64,000 bases of DNA. Origin: Chloroflexota bacterium (GTDB lineage: Bacteria > Chloroflexota > Anaerolineae > Anaerolineales > Anaerolineaceae). Where the stretch lies: the NCBI GenBank assembly GCA_004347695.1, contig SLTK01000012.1, positions 1 to 64,000 of the forward strand, given 5' to 3'. This document shows positions 53,529-62,027 of the stretch, one piece after another. Within the stretch, counting starts at the first letter, position 1; each line of letters starts with the position of its first letter. The notes under the pieces were generated by a model. It did no database searches and had not been told where the DNA came from. It saw only the letters and a list, made by a program, of their open reading frames with translations. The position numbers and the translations under genes were made by a program.

Positions 53529-53558
53529 CGGGGCGGCCAACCCGGCAACCGTAATGCC

Positions 53559-54173
53559 GTGCAGCACGGCTTTTACGCACGACCCTTGCCCGGGGATCCG
53601 CCGCTGCCTGACCTGCGATCAGCGAACAGGGACCTGCCCGGCGAAGGCTTACCCAACCTCAGCGACGAGATCGCCATGCTGCGGCTGGCGGTGCGTGAAA
53701 TCGTCTCCCGCGCCAGCGAAACCGAACCCGCTGGCAGGGAGCTCGGGCTGCTGCGCAGCGTCAGCATTGCCGCTGCGGCAATCAACCGGCTGATCAAAAC
53801 CCAGGCGGTGCTGAGCTGGGACCGGCTGCCGCAGCCTGAAGCGGCGGAGGAAGAGCAGGCAGCGCTGCCGGCGAATCCCGACCTGGTGGTCACCGCGGAA
53901 GACCTGGCATCAGCGCGCGCGGTCAACGTGGAGGGGGAGATCGACCTGCTGCGGCATTTTATTCAACGGGTTACCCGGCGTCAGGCCGAATGGGAGACCC
54001 TCGAGGAGTCGGCGGCGCTGGTGCGTGGGCCGGCCATCGCAAACGTGACGCTCACAAAGCTGCTGCACACCCGCAAGCTGCTGCAAAAGAATGCCCATAC
54101 GCGGCTCGATTTTGAGCGCCGCCTGCGCGCCATTCAGCGGCGGGTGAAGGATATGACCGACTGGGAGGAGTGA
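53559..54173 (+). CDS. Helical protein with GNRNAxxHGFYA motif, start unclear
   Basis: About 204 residues from the GTG at 53559. Two helical stretches (ISDEIAMLRLAVREIVSRAS-like, and VTLTKLLHTRKLLQK...RRLRAIQRRVKDM) dominate. The frame remains coding-like upstream, reading RGGQPGNRNAVQHGFYAR across the GTG, a motif seen at the N-terminus of some mobile-element-linked proteins. No ATG, GTG or TTG occurs in that upstream part before a stop, although GGAGGA lies near 53479. The true start may be a rare codon, or a frameshift has occurred. Function unknown. Confidence 0.55.
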   Translation: MQHGFYARPLPGDPPLPDLRSANRDLPGEGLPNLSDEIAMLRLAVREIVSRASETEPAGRELGLLRSVSIAAAAINRLIKTQAVLSWDRLPQPEAAEEEQAALPANPDLVVTAEDLASARAVNVEGEIDLLRHFIQRVTRRQAEWETLEESAALVRGPAIANVTLTKLLHTRKLLQKNAHTRLDFERRLRAIQRRVKDMTDWEE

Positions 54174-54199
54174 CGGCCCGGCTTTTTTTGCAGTAAAAA

Positions 54200-54346
54200 G
54201 GGTATTCGTTTCAAATTATTCTTGAAACGAATAGGCAGGTTTGGACGGTTTTAAGCACAGCCATGGGGGGTGATGTGTTAATGCACCCTACAGGCGGGGG
54301 TAAGGGTATTCGTATTCGTTTCGTAAAAAAAATCAAAAACGAATAA
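54200..54346 (+). repeat. Double-hairpin intergenic repeat, copy 2
   Basis: ATTCGTTTCAA/TTGAAACGAAT (54204-54232) and ATTCGTTT/AAACGAAT (54313-54344) flank a core similar to copy 1 (3171-3295, reverse). Confidence 0.7.
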
Positions 54347-54792
54347 TGGGGAGGTAAGAGATCACCACGGAGGCAGGGAGGGCACGGAGAAAACCGATTG
54401 AAGATGGGATACCCCGGGAGAAAGCTAGATGGTGTGAAATTATTAAGGTGCGAGATAGTATTATTATAGGAAATATGTTCTATAATGTCAAGTGGGAAAG
54501 GGGAACCTGGCGAAAGGCAAGCACCAACGAATGTGCTGGAGACCGGCGGTCGGACGGCGCGCGCGGTTGTAGGGCAGGTGCAACGCACCAAATGCAGGTG
54601 CAATGCACCCGAGGTTGCCAACAGACAAAAGCCGCGCAGCGGCCGTAGGGGCGGGTGCTATCCGCCCGCTCGGAAAAATAACTCTCACACCGCTTGAAAG
54701 GGCGAGGTACCATCTGCTAAAATCCGACGGCAGGACGGTGCGCACGGTGGGTGAACCAACTGCTTCAGTGTACCTGGTTACCAAACATTTGA
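54347..54792. other. Gene-free border of the ubiquitin-like island
   Basis: No gene seen. It has a GGGGCGGGT...ATCCGCCC hairpin at 54646-54671, related to the REP-like hairpins at 38945-39003 and 2887-2910. A TGCACCAGGTGCAATGCACC-like pattern lies near 54580-54610. Confidence 0.4.
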
Positions 54793-55623
54793 CTAATCAT
54801 CGTATTCAATCTCATCATCATCAATCACATCATCTATCCAAATTAAGGTTAAAACGGAATTGTAATTTGGCATCGGAATTGAAAATTCCTGGATCGTTGC
54901 ATCATTCTTAAATTTCCCATTGATAAACCAAGCAGACGCAGGAACCTTCTTGCTTCTACTTGGGAAAGCTGGGTCCTGAAATAATTTATGCGCAAGACAC
55001 TCAACATCTATTCTTGCATGAACATCAAAGAAAAATCCAAGATCATCACGAATTTCGTTAAACTCAACGGATTCTTGAAACCATTGGATGTGCTGGCTTT
55101 TTGAAAAAACAATTGCAACAGGTTCATCGCAAAACTTGATATAACGTAAGGCAGTTGCTATAAGTGAAGTTGAAAAACTTTCTGCAATTTCAGCAACATG
55201 ATCGAGAGAAGGCATTCGTGATTTACACAACGGAGCAATGAAGCGCTCTGGTAACAAAAACGCCGATGCGAACTCATTTGCTTCCCGCTCGAGGGTCTGA
55301 ACTGTTTGTGTCTCCCTTTCTTGACGAATGTCATCGGTCGTACAGCCTATAACGCCCCCCACTCCACGATGCATTTCAAAATGCCCTAACTCGTGGGAAA
55401 TCGAAAACCTTCGTCTTCGATGATCATGTATAGCCGTCGAAACTGTAATTATTCCTTGGCCCTTGGCAATAACTAGACGTGCTTCGGCACCATCTAAATT
55501 TGCATCTTTAATTAATAATCTACGAGCCCAGCAAATTTCATCCAATAATAATAAATCGGCTCGGGTAGTAATATTGAGTAAATTTAACAACCGATCAGCG
55601 AATTTAGAACCATCCGCCATCAT
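54793..55623 (-). CDS. ImmA/IrrE-family metallopeptidase
   Basis: A 276-residue protein. The HExxH zinc motif is H77-E78-L79-G80-H81 (SISHELGHFEMH), and EREANEFASAFLLPE at about 112-126 supplies the third ligand, as in ImmA/IrrE peptidases. These cut repressors in mobile elements and stress circuits. Its ATG shares one base with the stop of the preceding gene (TAATG), so translation is coupled. It is the third gene of the minus-strand operon that faces the ubiquitin-like operon. Confidence 0.88.
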   Translation of the reverse strand: MMADGSKFADRLLNLLNITTRADLLLLDEICWARRLLIKDANLDGAEARLVIAKGQGIITVSTAIHDHRRRRFSISHELGHFEMHRGVGGVIGCTTDDIRQERETQTVQTLEREANEFASAFLLPERFIAPLCKSRMPSLDHVAEIAESFSTSLIATALRYIKFCDEPVAIVFSKSQHIQWFQESVEFNEIRDDLGFFFDVHARIDVECLAHKLFQDPAFPSRSKKVPASAWFINGKFKNDATIQEFSIPMPNYNSVLTLIWIDDVIDDDEIEYDD

Positions 55624-56072
55624 TAATTTCCCAAAGAATTACCTTGCTGAATCAAGATTTGTAATTGTTCAAGCAAGGATTTAAGATCATTTTCCGACGC
55701 TTCTTGAAAATTTCGGTTGAAAACAGGTAGCACGTTTGATTGACTTTTATCAAGCAGCGCCAGTGCTTGATTAATCCCTGTTATAAGGCCAGATCGATCT
55801 AAGGTTTCAATTCCAAGAACACGAAAATGATTTAGCTTTTCTTTTGCAAATGCGATTTCGTGCGATTTATTTCGCCAATTATCGGGAGATTTCGTTAATG
55901 TTTCACGCGCGATTGATCCTAGACGTTTGCCTACCAAATCTACATCAAAACCTAATTCCTTCAACTCTGCATTAATAAATTCGGATGATGCAGATTCCAG
56001 ACCATCGCCAAAAAAAGCCTCTAATACACAAAAAAGTTCATAATCCGTTTCAATCGGTTTACCCTTATTCAT
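55623..56072 (-). CDS. Helical protein of unknown function
   Basis: 149 residues, largely helical, with a leucine-rich end (KSLLEQLQILIQQGNSL). I recognise no domain. The gene overlaps the sigma-like gene by eight bases and the peptidase gene by one. That layout, between a regulator and an ImmA/IrrE peptidase, suggests a repressor or substrate protein; this is inference. Confidence 0.65.
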   Translation of the reverse strand: MNKGKPIETDYELFCVLEAFFGDGLESASSEFINAELKELGFDVDLVGKRLGSIARETLTKSPDNWRNKSHEIAFAKEKLNHFRVLGIETLDRSGLITGINQALALLDKSQSNVLPVFNRNFQEASENDLKSLLEQLQILIQQGNSLGN

Positions 56073-56754
56073 CGGATTGTCCTTTCAGATTGGAATTTAT
56101 TTCAGATATCCGTCTAATCCAACGCTTCTTACGGTTATTGATATCGGAAGTGTCAGTTTTGATTGTATCTGCCAATATTCGGGGTCTACTATCTCCAATC
56201 TTAATTATCACATCAAACAATTCAACGAGTTCAGGATCATCGACAATGGCTTGGTATACCCTGCTTAATACCTCTTCTTGCTTTTGGGAAGCTTGCTTAA
56301 CTATAAGAATAGCTTCCGGGGATCCTTCTTTATCGTCAGGAACATCATCGAGGCGTGGAGTAACCATATCACCATTGCTTTCTGGAGTTTCATCATCAGC
56401 AAAAGCAATTTCATGTTGTCCTGAAGCAGATTTTATCCACGCATCCATAATGCTATCAACCTGATACTTAAGCCAGGTAAATAGAGAAGATTTCGATGGA
56501 TCCCAATTCCTTTTACCACCTAAGGCCAGAGTTATTGCCTCTTGGACAATATCATCGATTGTAAAATCGTGACCTGGAAGTAAATTGTTATCACTGTCCA
56601 ACCATCCGTAAAACTTTGCTCTCCAGGCTGCATATACCAAGAGCCTCTTGCAAATATCATCCAAATCTGCTTGTTCGAGGAGTCGTAGTGCTTCTGGGAT
56701 CAGAGTAATATCTCCTGCTAATAATTGCAAAATATTCTGGCTGAGACTCTCCAA
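56065..56754 (-). CDS. Sigma-70-like regulator
   Basis: A 229-residue protein. Residues about 60-115 (IDDIVQEAITLALGG, LFTWLKYQVDSIMDAWIKS) fit sigma-70 region 2, and the end (ILADTIKTDTSDINNRKKRWIRRI) fits a region-4-like helix-turn-helix. The two are joined by an acidic linker. It may direct transcription of this island. It heads the minus-strand operon. Confidence 0.7.
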   Translation of the reverse strand: MESLSQNILQLLAGDITLIPEALRLLEQADLDDICKRLLVYAAWRAKFYGWLDSDNNLLPGHDFTIDDIVQEAITLALGGKRNWDPSKSSLFTWLKYQVDSIMDAWIKSASGQHEIAFADDETPESNGDMVTPRLDDVPDDKEGSPEAILIVKQASQKQEEVLSRVYQAIVDDPELVELFDVIIKIGDSRPRILADTIKTDTSDINNRKKRWIRRISEINSNLKGQSDE

Positions 56755-56761
56755 TATATTA

Positions 56762-56818
56762 ATACTGAATTGTGAACGTTTTTTGCCAGGTTGGCAAAAA
56801 AAGGCGTTTACTCAGTAT
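56762..56818. promoter_or_regulatory. Nested dyad operator between the divergent operons
   Basis: The inner arms TTTTTTGCCA and TGGCAAAAAA (56779-56788 and 56792-56801) and the outer arms ATACTGA and TCAGTAT (56762-56768 and 56812-56818) share the centre 56790. The two halves also align in between. The location in a divergent intergenic region argues for an operator rather than a terminator. Confidence 0.65.
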
Positions 56819-56989
56819 AAGGTGGTGAGGAACATTCGAGAAAATCTAATGTTGCCAAAATCGATTGGAACGAGTACCAACCTGAATGCTTGGAAGATTT
56901 CATTATACATCCATGAGCGAAACAAGCTTAAGTTTTTGGCGACGGCGTTCCAAATATCCTAACCGAGTAAACATAAGGAGTATTAGAAA

Positions 56990-57247
56990 ATGAACGACCA
57001 TAAAATTACTATTCTCATAAATCAAACCCCTTACCATTTTGAACAGGACACTTTATCGCCACAGAATTTTCGCGATGCTGTTCATGCACCTGGTGAATAT
57101 GAAGTTTGGCAAATATTGAAATCTCCTGACCCAGAAGGTCAATTACCCAAGGATGATTTACAAGTCACTTCAGAAGTATTAATAAAAAGCGGCCAACATT
57201 ATCGTGTTGTGCCCCCTGGCACATTCGGAGGCACAGATGGTGTCTGA
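56990..57247 (+). CDS. Ubiquitin-like (beta-grasp) protein with Gly-Gly
   Basis: An 85-residue protein. The first strand ITILINQTPYHFEQ and the ILKSPDPEG, VLIKSGQHYRVVPPG segments follow the pattern of bacterial multi-ubiquitin family domains. It carries a single domain, not a tandem. Gly-Gly at 80-81 is followed by the four-residue tail TDGV, so processing would be needed to free a C-terminal Gly-Gly. The JAB domain of the fused downstream protein could do that. ATAAGGAG precedes the ATG. The E2-like gene overlaps it by 11 bases. Confidence 0.78.
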   Translation: MNDHKITILINQTPYHFEQDTLSPQNFRDAVHAPGEYEVWQILKSPDPEGQLPKDDLQVTSEVLIKSGQHYRVVPPGTFGGTDGV

Positions 57248-57620
57248 TATCTTACAAGACGAATTGAATGTACTTAGTTTAGAGGGATATGTTCTGAAAT
57301 TAATTGAGGCCGAGGGATTTGCGAATATTTTGTTTCAAAAATACCCTTTACCTCTATCCTATAACAGCACTTTCACAGATTTACTTCTTCGGCTACCTTT
57401 GTCATACCCAAATGGGAAACCCGATATGTTTTGGACTGATGAAAGGCTTCAGTTAATATCGGGAAAAACTCCGAAAAGTGCAGATGTAATTGAGACATAT
57501 CTTGGACGCCGCTGGCGCCGTTTTTCTTGGCATGCATCAACATGGAACCCCGGTATTGATAACCTCAAGGTTTATCTTGAGTTTGTAAATACGGGATTAG
57601 AAAAGGCGGCAATGGTATGA
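57237..57620 (+). CDS. E2-like (UBC-fold family E) protein without cysteine
   Basis: A 127-residue protein. The end RRWRRFSWHASTWNPGIDNL and the YPNGKPDMFW block follow the prokaryotic E2 family E pattern. It contains no cysteine at all, so it cannot form a classical E2 thioester. H99 is a candidate active or structural residue. The ATG at 57237 has GGAGG five bases before it; an upstream ATG at 57204 would add 11 residues, including the only cysteine in the frame, but lacks a good site. The stop overlaps the next start (ATGA). Confidence 0.8.
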   Translation: MVSDILQDELNVLSLEGYVLKLIEAEGFANILFQKYPLPLSYNSTFTDLLLRLPLSYPNGKPDMFWTDERLQLISGKTPKSADVIETYLGRRWRRFSWHASTWNPGIDNLKVYLEFVNTGLEKAAMV

Positions 57621-58999
57621 AAAAATACCGGCTAAAGATAACTGAACAGGATTTTACCCAATTGAGAGATCTGGTTATGAAAGATTTACCTCTCGAAAAT
57701 GGTGCCTTCGCACTCGCGGGTTCTGCATCTGTAGCAAATGGAACTGATATATTGCTTCGAAGGCCAGTCGAAGTTCCTAAGGAGTTGGTGCTAGTTCAAG
57801 AAGAATATCATCTCGAATTATCATCTCAAGCAGTTAATGGTTTGATATCGCTTTGCGAATCCAATCAGCTGGGTGTTATTTTTTGTCACAGCCACAATTT
57901 TGGTCTTCAATATTCACCTTCAGATGATTTCGGAGAGCAACGCCTTGCCACTTTATTCCGGAACTTTATCCCGGCAAATGCTCCAATTGCGAGCCTGCTC
58001 TTTTCTCCTGAAGGAGTTACCGGGAGGGTTTGGCTTGCTGATCAACCAGCACCGACGCGATTGACTGAAATAGTAGTTGTCGGTCGTTATACACATCGTA
58101 TCAATTTAGAAAAGAAGTCCACCAATGATTTACCTGTTGACCAAATTTATGATCGACAAATTCGCGCTTTTGGAATAGTTGGGCAAAGATTGATAGCAAG
58201 GACTAAAGTCGGGATTGTAGGATTGGGGGGAACTGGCTCTCCAGTTGCTGAACAATTGGCCCGACTCGGCGTAAAAGATTTCGTATTAGTTGATCCAGAC
58301 CATGTTGTTCCATCAAATCTCTCCAGAGTATATGGGACTTATGCGCATACAATTATGCAAAATAATCCGAAACTAAAATCGAAGGTAAATATTATTCGAG
58401 ATCACATTCGACAGATAAATCCACAGGCTAATGTCCTCTATCTCCAAAAAAGCGTTGTTACGAAAGAAGCAGCAGAAGCCCTTCTGGACCGGGACACTAT
58501 TTTCTTGTGCACAGATGAACATTGGGGTCGTTCAGTTGTTACACAGATTGCTTATCAATACATCATTCCTACTATCAATATCGGGGCCAGCATCACATCG
58601 ACAGATGGGAGAATTTCAAACGCCCTTGGTGTAATTGACATTATTCGTCCGGATCTTCCGTGTTTATGGTGCAAACATTTTCTTCGGTCAGAACGAATTG
58701 CAGCAGAGAGTGTGCCGCAAGATTATAGAAACGCACAACAACAGGAAGGGTATATAGATGTTATAGACACAGAGGCACCTTCTGTTGTTAGCCTCACATC
58801 AACTATCGCAAGTATGGCAGTATCGCTATTTCTTCAACAATTGACCGATTTTATGGGTCCAAAAGGTGATATTTCGAGACTTAACTATAATTTATTAGAC
58901 AATGAAATTTGGAGAGGTCGAACAAATATTAACCCGGGTTGTGTTTGTCGAAAAGTCAAAGGATTTGGAAACCTTAAACCCCTCCCAACCATCGAATAA
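57617..58999 (+). CDS. JAB-E1 fusion (deubiquitinase-like and ThiF adenylyltransferase)
   Basis: A 460-residue fusion. The N-terminal JAB metalloprotease has E27, H91-S-H93 and S100-x-x-D103. From about 175, the ThiF/E1 domain has the nucleotide motif GLGGTGS (202-208), LVDPDHVVPSNLSR (224-237), D300 and R305. Zinc cysteines are C349/C352 and C442/C444. It could first trim the ubiquitin-like protein and then adenylate its Gly-Gly, and may also reverse conjugates. It is the last gene of a three-gene overlapping operon. Confidence 0.9.
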   Translation: MKKYRLKITEQDFTQLRDLVMKDLPLENGAFALAGSASVANGTDILLRRPVEVPKELVLVQEEYHLELSSQAVNGLISLCESNQLGVIFCHSHNFGLQYSPSDDFGEQRLATLFRNFIPANAPIASLLFSPEGVTGRVWLADQPAPTRLTEIVVVGRYTHRINLEKKSTNDLPVDQIYDRQIRAFGIVGQRLIARTKVGIVGLGGTGSPVAEQLARLGVKDFVLVDPDHVVPSNLSRVYGTYAHTIMQNNPKLKSKVNIIRDHIRQINPQANVLYLQKSVVTKEAAEALLDRDTIFLCTDEHWGRSVVTQIAYQYIIPTINIGASITSTDGRISNALGVIDIIRPDLPCLWCKHFLRSERIAAESVPQDYRNAQQQEGYIDVIDTEAPSVVSLTSTIASMAVSLFLQQLTDFMGPKGDISRLNYNLLDNEIWRGRTNINPGCVCRKVKGFGNLKPLPTIE

Positions 59000-59385
59000 A
59001 CCTGTCAGCTGTTGTTCTAATGCAATCGAATAATTTATCGTAACTTCGCGTGCGCCGGTCGATAGACCGAGCGCGTTGCTCGTCCGCAAATCGCCATGCG
59101 CTCAGGGTTTATCTTTTGTTGTCATGCTGAACGCAGTGGTTGCCACCGAGACCCTGGGTGACATATCGGCACGCAGAAAGCTTTGTGTGTGCGCAGTGCT
59201 TCGACAGGCTCGATCACAGAGCGCCCTGCCTGCTTTTGGGATAGCCCCCCTACAAGTTAAGGCATCAAACGAATAATATCGATGTGGTGATCTACAGTTC
59301 TCACATATGCTATTGCAGCAAGGATAAGCATTCTATTCGATAAGTGCAGCTTGCTTCGACCTCTCCGAGGTCTCGTAACGACAGC
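59000..59385. other. Gene-free interval with dispersed-repeat fragments
   Basis: Fragments include a CTGAACGCAGTGG...CCCTGGGTGACA block similar to 2693-2755 and GCTTCGACCTCTCCGAGGTCTCG near 59350, also present near 40750. No gene seen. Confidence 0.5.
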
Positions 59386-60234
59386 CTATCTTGCCACCGC
59401 CCGTATGCGGCGGTTGAGGCTGGTAGCGACCCATACGATTGTGAACACTGCCGTACAGGTCAGTACGATAGCCGCGCCGGACGCTACATTGAAATAATAC
59501 GACAAATACAGCCCGATCACTGCCGAAACTGCCGCGATGGCTGCGGCCAATGCCATCATCTTCCATAGCCGGCGGGTGAGCAGGTAGGCTGTCGCGGCCG
59601 GCGTTACCAGCATGGCTACCATCAACGCCACCCCCACGGTCTGCAGCGAAACCACAATGGCCACCGCGATCAGCACGATCAATATATTATCCATCAGGCG
59701 GGCGGGCAGGCGCAGCGTAGCCGCCAGAACCGGGTCGAATGCCAGGATCATAAATTCTTTGTAAAACAAGAAAACCACCACCAGAACGAGGCCGCCGAAA
59801 ACCGCGGTCAGTAGCAGGTCCTGCGTGCCGACCCCCAACACGTCGCCGAACAGAAAATGAGCCAGATCGACGGTGTAACTGCGTACCGACGAGATCAACG
59901 CAATGCCCAGCGCAAACATCCCGGCGAAGATGATACCGATGGCCGTATCCTCTTTGATGCGGGCGGTGCGGCTGACCGCGCCAATGCCAAGGGAACTGAC
60001 CACCGCGGTGCCCATAGCCCACCAGAAGAGCGGTTCACGCGCTCCGCCTCCCACCAGGTAACCAACCGCCAGGCCGGGCAGGATGGCATGCGCCAGCGCG
60101 TCGCCAAAGAAGGCCATGCCGCGCAGCACCACATACGCGCCAAGCACGGCGCACACAATGCCTACCAGTACTGCGGCTGCCATACCGCGCAGCATGAAGG
60201 GGTATTGCAGCGGCTGCAAAAGGACTTCAAGCAT
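59386..60234 (-). CDS. Zinc/manganese ABC transporter permease
   Basis: A 282-residue permease of the ZnuB/MntB class with about eight membrane helices. GMAFFGDALAHAILPGLAVGY is the family signature, and FKPLIAL-like coupling is replaced by FDPVLAATLRLP. The ATG at 60234 gives the usual N-terminus; the longer frame runs into the ATPase gene. It overlaps that gene by eight bases. Zinc or manganese is the likely substrate. Confidence 0.9.
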   Translation of the reverse strand: MLEVLLQPLQYPFMLRGMAAAVLVGIVCAVLGAYVVLRGMAFFGDALAHAILPGLAVGYLVGGGAREPLFWWAMGTAVVSSLGIGAVSRTARIKEDTAIGIIFAGMFALGIALISSVRSYTVDLAHFLFGDVLGVGTQDLLLTAVFGGLVLVVVFLFYKEFMILAFDPVLAATLRLPARLMDNILIVLIAVAIVVSLQTVGVALMVAMLVTPAATAYLLTRRLWKMMALAAAIAAVSAVIGLYLSYYFNVASGAAIVLTCTAVFTIVWVATSLNRRIRAVAR

Positions 60235-61081
60235 GATCGTGTTCTCCCTCGTCGCAGCAAGAATCACCCAGAGCCAGAGTGCCGTCAACCACGGGGAGTA
60301 AACGCAAGTGACTGCCGTAGGCATCCACCAGTTGCACCGGGTTGAGCACAGTTTCAGCCAAACCGATCCCGACCAGGCGGCGATTGAGCAGCATGACCCG
60401 GTCGAACCGTTCGCCGGCGATCTTCAGGTCGTGCAAAGCGACCATCACCGTCACACCCTGGCTGTGTAACAATTCCAGGACGCTGAAAAGTTCTTCCTGG
60501 GCGCGCGAGTCCAGGCCCGTGAGCGGTTCGTCCATCAGGATCAACTCAGCTTCCTGGGCCAGGGCGCGGGCAATAAACATGCGCTGCTGCTGCCCGCCCG
60601 AAAGCTGTTGAATCTGGCGGTCGGCCAGGTCGAGCAGTCGGACGGTATCCAATGCCTGCTGGACCAGTTGCCAATCATGGTGTGTCGGCCAGCGCAGCAG
60701 CCCCAATTTGCCTGTGCGGCCCATCATGACCACATCGGCAACCGTGGCCGGGAAGCTCCAGTCGACCTGGGTGCGCTGCGGCACATAGGCGATGCAGATA
60801 TGCCCGCCTGGTTCGTGACCGGCAACCTCTACCAGCCCGCGACTGGGGCGCAGCACGCCGGCGATCACTTTGAACAGGGTTGATTTTCCGGCGCCATTTG
60901 GGCCGACGACGGCCAAGCGTTCACCGCGCTGTAATTCGAAGGTTAGATTTTCAAGGGCCGCCCCGGAATCGTATTCAACGGTCAACCCCTCCACCTTTAA
61001 AATCGGTTTGTCCGGGGAATGCGGATGCGGGTGTGCCAGAAAGGTAAGATTGGGATTGCGAAATCGATCAAGAAATGCCAT
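60227..61081 (-). CDS. Zinc/manganese ABC transporter ATPase
   Basis: A 284-residue ATPase. Walker A is GPNGAGKST, the signature is LSGGQQQRM and Walker B is ELILMDEP. A short N-terminal His-rich part (AHPHPHSPD) and a C-terminal Cys/His tail (SCCDEGEHDHA) may bind metal, which fits a zinc transporter. It overlaps the permease gene by eight bases and follows the binding protein gene by 21 bases. Confidence 0.9.
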   Translation of the reverse strand: MAFLDRFRNPNLTFLAHPHPHSPDKPILKVEGLTVEYDSGAALENLTFELQRGERLAVVGPNGAGKSTLFKVIAGVLRPSRGLVEVAGHEPGGHICIAYVPQRTQVDWSFPATVADVVMMGRTGKLGLLRWPTHHDWQLVQQALDTVRLLDLADRQIQQLSGGQQQRMFIARALAQEAELILMDEPLTGLDSRAQEELFSVLELLHSQGVTVMVALHDLKIAGERFDRVMLLNRRLVGIGLAETVLNPVQLVDAYGSHLRLLPVVDGTLALGDSCCDEGEHDHA

Positions 61082-61102
61082 TTTTTGCCTTCACATGCTT
61101 GC

Positions 61103-62023
61103 CTAGGGTTTCAAGGCAGCGACCATTGCGCTAACGTTATAGTGAACCATGTCCAGGTAGGTGGCGGCGGGGCCGCCGGGTTCAGAGAACGATTCATGAT
61201 ACAGGCGCACCAGTTGTACTCCCGTGTCGTCTGATACGCGCTGCGCCAGGGTTGGCGTAACCGCATCGCTGATAAAGATCGCCCGTACATTATGTCCCCG
61301 GATGGCTTGCTCAATTTTCGCCAGGTCCTGTGCCGAGGGTGAGGAACTGGTACTGAAGCCGGGGATGATGGCGCCAATCTGCTCAAAGCCATAGCGAGCG
61401 GCAAAATAGCCGTAAACCAGGTGGTCTGTGACCAGGGTACGGTTGGCAGCCGGGATAAGCGCAACCTGCTCCACCACCCAGCTATCCAACTCTTTTAGAC
61501 TGGCTGTGTAGCGCTCTGCGTTTGCCTGGTAGATTGCGGCATTCGCCGGGTCAAGCTCGACCAGCGCTGCGCGGATATTTTCGACCCACACCATGACGTT
61601 GTTTGGATCAACCCAGGTATGCGGGTCACCGGTGTGTGCATCCTCGCCATCCGGTTCACCCGCCGGGGCTTCCAGCAACTGAATCCCATCCGAGACTGCG
61701 ATCACACGAGCTTTAGCGCCGGCGTTTTCGATCAGCGGTTGCAGAAATTCTTCCAGGCCAGCGCCGTTGGCAAAAATGATGCTGGCATTCTGCACCATGG
61801 CCATATCGCGCGGCGAGGGCTGGAAGTTGTGCGGTTCGGCATTAGGCGGCAGCAGGGTCGAAACAGTAAAGGCGTCGCCGCCAATTTGCCGGACGACGTC
61901 AGCGACAATACTGGTGGTGGCAACGACTTTCATCTCACCTGCCGGGGTGGCAGCAGGCGGTTGGCAGGCAGTTAGCAGCACCAGCAGGAGCAGCGCTGGC
62001 AGGAAAAGATAGCGGGGGTGCAT
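61103..62023 (-). CDS. Zinc/manganese-binding lipoprotein
   Basis: A 306-residue cluster A-I metal-binding protein. The lipobox is LLTACQP. Metal ligands are in NAEPHNFQPSP (first His), DPHTWVDPNN, TDHLVYGYFAARYGF and the final acidic site near FISDAVTP. A His/Asp stretch GEDAHTGDPH precedes the second ligand. It starts at 62023, four bases after the Fur-like stop, so the operon reads fur-binding protein-ATPase-permease. Confidence 0.9.
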   Translation of the reverse strand: MHPRYLFLPALLLLVLLTACQPPAATPAGEMKVVATTSIVADVVRQIGGDAFTVSTLLPPNAEPHNFQPSPRDMAMVQNASIIFANGAGLEEFLQPLIENAGAKARVIAVSDGIQLLEAPAGEPDGEDAHTGDPHTWVDPNNVMVWVENIRAALVELDPANAAIYQANAERYTASLKELDSWVVEQVALIPAANRTLVTDHLVYGYFAARYGFEQIGAIIPGFSTSSSPSAQDLAKIEQAIRGHNVRAIFISDAVTPTLAQRVSDDTGVQLVRLYHESFSEPGGPAATYLDMVHYNVSAMVAALKP

Positions 62024-62027
62024 AAGG

